Positions 61,319 through 64,000 of a DNA stretch of 64,000 bases are shown in pieces. The notes beneath the pieces were generated by a model. It saw only the letters and a program-made list of their open reading frames with translations. It ran no database searches and was not told the origin of the DNA. Positions within the stretch are counted from its first letter, which is position 1, and each line of letters starts with the position of its first letter. The stretch covers positions 124,001-188,000 of the forward strand of contig NZ_LMCF01000223.1 of the NCBI RefSeq assembly GCF_001623075.1, in the 5' to 3' direction. Source of the stretch: Pseudovibrio sp. Ad37. GTDB lineage: Bacteria; Pseudomonadota; Alphaproteobacteria; Rhizobiales; Stappiaceae. The position numbers were made by a program, and so were the translations under genes.

Positions 61319-62965
61319 TCAGCTCACTTCGTGCTTCAACGCATTCCGCGCCAGCATCACACCCTGCTTTTTAGTCTTCAGAATCTCGCGAGCCTTCTCA
61401 AACTTCGGATCTTCCCAGAAGATCATGCAACCGTTACAGCCACGACCACAACAACCTTCCAAGCCAAGACGAGGAGATTTTGGTTTACGATCCTGACTTC
61501 CCTCAACGATCGCATCAATCAATCGACCACGCTGCCTCTCATACTTGTTCTGCTGCGCATTCGTCGCTTCACCGCGCGCTTCAATACGCTCTGCAGTCCG
61601 ATCCAGCTTCAGGCGACTCCACTGCTCTGGTGTCAACGGACGCTCTTTACGCACCACAGTGTTTACCGGGAAGCGATCTTTAAAGTCCGCTGCATCGTCT
61701 TTATCAAACAGGGAGAACGGGATACGCACCAATGGCTGCTTGCCAGCGTGTACTTCCTGCGTAATCTCACCAGACTTCGCATTTTCAAACTCATAGATAC
61801 GCAGCAAGACGCTGTCGTCGGACAGAGGCTGCAGAAACTCCAGCACTTCCCCGGCAACAATCTTGTTCTTCACTTTCATGTAGAACGCTTCGTCAGTCAC
61901 CTTCTCAACAATACCAGCGAATTCCCACTCACCAATTGAATGTGTGTCTTCATAGTTATGGGCATAGTAGTTCAAACGGCCTTCATGGAACGCAGTGGTG
62001 TAGCCACGATTGGCAACACTATACATCTCATCCATGTACTTCTGCGGGTTCCAGTTCTCAGGGTCACAATAGTAATCATCAATCGCCATGCGGTAGGCAC
62101 GTGCAACAACCGCAACGTAGTACATGGACTTGCCACGCCCTTCGATCTTCAGAGAATCCACGCCAATACGCAGGAAGTCATTCAGCTTCGGCATCAGACA
62201 CAGGTCTTTGGAGTTCAGAATGTAAGAACCGCGACCATCTTCCAGAATTGGCATCAACTCGCCAGGGCGGCATCCCTCTTCCAGCAAGAACTCAAACATG
62301 TCCATGTTGTCTTCGTTCAGCTCAAGCTCGTTGATCGTGCCGTCTTTCATGCGCATGCGCACTTTGTAGTTCCAGCGACAGGAGTTTGCGCAGTTCCCTT
62401 GGTTCGCGCCACGCTCCGCCATAAAGTTGGAAAGCAGGCAGCGACCAGAATAGGTCATGCACATCGCACCATGAACAAATGCTTCCAGACGAATGTCCGG
62501 GCACTTCTCACGAATTTCAGAAAGCTCAGGAAAGGACACTTCACGCGCCAACACAACCAGGTCAGCGCCCTGCTCTTTCCAGAAATCAACCGAAAGCCAC
62601 GAGCAAACGTTCGCCTGCGTGGAAATATGCAGCGGCACATTTGGCAGCTCTTTACGCATAAACTGGAACACACCCGGATCAGCAATGATCAACCCATCCG
62701 GATTAATATCGCGAATAGTCTCGGCATATTCCTTCAGTTTAGGAACGTCTTTGTTATGAGAAAACAAGTTCAGCGTCAGATAAACACGCTTGCCATGCTT
62801 ATGCGCAAATTCAATCCCTTCAACAACCTGCTCAAGCGTAAACTCTGCCTTCGTACGCAGGGACATATCTGGCGTACCAAGGTAGATCGCATCTGCTCCA
62901 TAAAGCACAGCAATCTTTAGCTTCTGAAGGTTGCCCGCAGGCATCAGGAGTTCTGAAGTTCTCAT
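61319..62965 (-). CDS. U32 family protein (TrhP/YegQ-like) with Cys-rich C-terminus
   Basis: A 548-residue cytoplasmic protein. The N-terminal TIM-barrel part begins MRTSELLMPAGNLQKLKIAV, and the Fe-S-type Cys set lies in MCMTYSGRCLLSN and NQGNCANSCRWNY. U32 proteins of this branch hydroxylate tRNA uridine 34. The protein is about 95 residues longer than E. coli TrhP (453), with a C-terminal GLEGCCGRGCNGCMIFW cluster resembling an OXLD1-like motif. The start at 62965 gives the family N-terminus; an upstream in-frame start is at 62977. Function in tRNA modification is inferred. Confidence 0.85.
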   Translation of the reverse strand: MRTSELLMPAGNLQKLKIAVLYGADAIYLGTPDMSLRTKAEFTLEQVVEGIEFAHKHGKRVYLTLNLFSHNKDVPKLKEYAETIRDINPDGLIIADPGVFQFMRKELPNVPLHISTQANVCSWLSVDFWKEQGADLVVLAREVSFPELSEIREKCPDIRLEAFVHGAMCMTYSGRCLLSNFMAERGANQGNCANSCRWNYKVRMRMKDGTINELELNEDNMDMFEFLLEEGCRPGELMPILEDGRGSYILNSKDLCLMPKLNDFLRIGVDSLKIEGRGKSMYYVAVVARAYRMAIDDYYCDPENWNPQKYMDEMYSVANRGYTTAFHEGRLNYYAHNYEDTHSIGEWEFAGIVEKVTDEAFYMKVKNKIVAGEVLEFLQPLSDDSVLLRIYEFENAKSGEITQEVHAGKQPLVRIPFSLFDKDDAADFKDRFPVNTVVRKERPLTPEQWSRLKLDRTAERIEARGEATNAQQNKYERQRGRLIDAIVEGSQDRKPKSPRLGLEGCCGRGCNGCMIFWEDPKFEKAREILKTKKQGVMLARNALKHEVS

Positions 62966-62977
62966 AGTGGCGACCAA

Positions 62978-63296
62978 ATTCTCTGGTGTTTTCTAAAGCT
63001 CTGTTGTCAAGCTATTGACCAGCGCCTCGGCAGTGTCTTTGGGAAACAGCAAAAGGGCGCGTATTTAGGGGTGCTTCTAAGGGATTTCATCAAGGATGAA
63101 CAGAACAATTTTGTCTCACCCAGTTTGATGGGCTACAGCAATTCCATCGCTCAGCAGCACACCACTCCAATAAATCCGTATAACTATGCTTACAAAGAAA
63201 TGGGCGGATACCTAAGTACCCACCCAAATCATAAGAACACTCATGTAAGCTGACGGTTAATTGCCCCCGCCGTCAGCTACAAACAGCAACACTCGC
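62978..63296. other. Intergenic region between U32 and LysR genes
   Basis: About 320 bases. An open frame at 63071-63253 lacks a ribosome binding site and is not accepted. A perfect 9-bp inverted repeat, AGCTGACGG (63248-63256) with CCGTCAGCT (63270-63278), is close to the LysR gene stop and may end its transcript. Confidence 0.5.
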
Positions 63297-64000
63297 TTAA
63301 TCGACGAGCGCAGCCACTGGTTCATAAGCTTCTTCATCTACGAAATCGTAGCGCAACTGATTTTCAAACCAATCACGGAAGCTGCGAATTTTGGGCTCAG
63401 CTCCACGCTTCTCACGCCACATCAGCTTATGTTCACGACCATCCCGCTGATATTCAGGGAAGATCGGCACAAGGCGTCCGGCGGTTTCAGCTTCGGCACT
63501 CAGCAGATTGGACTCTAGAACAATGCCGAACCCCTTTTCGGCAGCGTCAAGAGAAAGAGCCGCATTCTCAAACACCATCATCTCGTTGACGATCGGGTTT
63601 GGAACACCAGCTTCAGACAGCCATGTCTCCCAGGAAACCGTGGCACCTTCACTGCGAATAATCGGCAGCTTCAGCAACTCATTCGGCTTTTTCGGGTAGC
63701 CAAGATTATCCAGCAGTTCAGGTGAAATCAGCGGACGAAACTTCTCGCGTCCTAAAGAGATCTCCTGAAACTCTTCTGGAGTATTGGACTGGCGCGTAAA
63801 GACAAGGTCATAAAGCCCGCCTTCAATATTCTGATCAGAGCCACTGCTGGAAACAGTCACCGTGATCTCTGAATTATGCGCAGTAAACGAACGAAGGCGG
63901 CGCAACAGCCAATTGCTGGCGAAGCTTGAAGAACAATGGATACTCAAGGTATCTCTGTTCCCGACGGCCTCAATAGTGCGCGTCGCAGTTGAGATTCTGT
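63297..64000 (-). CDS. LysR family transcriptional regulator, C-terminal part (runs off window)
   Basis: The frame is open to the right edge on the minus strand, so the DNA-binding helix-turn-helix is outside the window; the TTG at 63947 is internal. The visible 234 residues are the effector-binding domain: NRDTLSIHCSSSFASNWLLR, then YDLVFTRQSN and GFGIVLESNLLSAEAE. The pattern is that of GcvA-like LysR proteins. The target and effector are unknown. Confidence 0.85.
   Translation of the reverse strand, partial: RISTATRTIEAVGNRDTLSIHCSSSFASNWLLRRLRSFTAHNSEITVTVSSSGSDQNIEGGLYDLVFTRQSNTPEEFQEISLGREKFRPLISPELLDNLGYPKKPNELLKLPIIRSEGATVSWETWLSEAGVPNPIVNEMMVFENAALSLDAAEKGFGIVLESNLLSAEAETAGRLVPIFPEYQRDGREHKLMWREKRGAEPKIRSFRDWFENQLRYDFVDEEAYEPVAALVD

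Noticed and set aside
61945-62920. Plus-strand frame of about 326 codons opposite the U32 gene (61940-62920)
   Set aside because: It is antisense to a conserved protein and has no start context or recognisable motif.
63071-63253. 60-codon open frame between the U32 and LysR genes
   Set aside because: No ribosome binding site, and its composition rich in Asn, Tyr and His matches no protein family I recognise.
1-64000. CRISPR arrays, rRNA genes and IS-type transposases
   Set aside because: I looked for regularly spaced repeats, rRNA signatures and transposase ORFs and found none.

Overview
The window looks like a chromosomal segment of a marine alphaproteobacterium, most likely a Pseudovibrio-like member of Hyphomicrobiales/Stappiaceae (inference). 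Supporting signs are an alphaproteobacterial fdxA-carD-rpoH neighbourhood, the mic60-hemY-hemD-hemC-tsaD-gpsA cluster, a mesaconyl-CoA hydratase-like double hotdog protein, Rhizobiales-type palindromic intergenic repeats, and a type III secretion chaperone/effector pair.

Layout. 1-6.3 kb: the 3' end of a SUV3-like helicase gene, an S4 protein, fdxA, a structured (possibly ncRNA) intergenic region, carD, an rpoH-type sigma factor, a lipoprotein M48 protease and a thermonuclease-like protein. 6.6-15.2 kb: an 8.5-kb integrated element in tRNA-Arg(CCT), bounded by a 15-bp direct repeat. It carries a tyrosine integrase, an AlpA-like regulator, small DNA-binding-like proteins, a tandem winged-helix protein followed by three exact 22-bp iterons, several orphan ORFs and a broken Rha-type antirepressor. 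It resembles a replication-capable phage satellite or integrative plasmid. 16-19.7 kb: lactate dehydrogenase-family flavoenzyme, a sugar oxidoreductase/epimerase pair and tRNA-Thr. 19.9-30.4 kb: the haem/Mic60/tsaD/gpsA cluster plus NUDIX, YciI, EVE and methyltransferase genes. 31-49 kb: metabolic genes, including an M20 amidohydrolase, a threonine-dehydratase-like enzyme, an amino-acid ABC transporter, TenA, asd, leuB, a 2-phosphosulfolactate phosphatase-like protein, an L,D-transpeptidase, an Ntn hydrolase and a MATE pump. 49.1-51.6 kb: an orphan CesT-like chaperone and a cysteine-free 606-aa effector candidate. 51.6-64 kb: an EamA transporter with a divergent HxlR regulator, tandem APC permeases, carbonic anhydrase, RidA, a MaoC-type dehydratase, a CZB chemoreceptor, a U32 protein and the 3' part of a LysR gene.

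The most interesting signals are regulatory or mobile. A 44-codon ORF packed with Thr/Lys/Ile codons lies directly upstream of asd, like an amino-acid attenuation leader. The tRNA-Arg element has a putative iteron origin and helically phased integrase arm sites. A perfect 17-bp inverted repeat precedes the effector operon. There are two families of dispersed intergenic repeats: a 104-105 bp family that supplies the stop codon of the gene before it, and a 440-480 bp family with conserved inverted arms. A 40-bp duplication of the start of one gene flanks the L,D-transpeptidase gene.

All calls come from reading the sequence; no database search was run.
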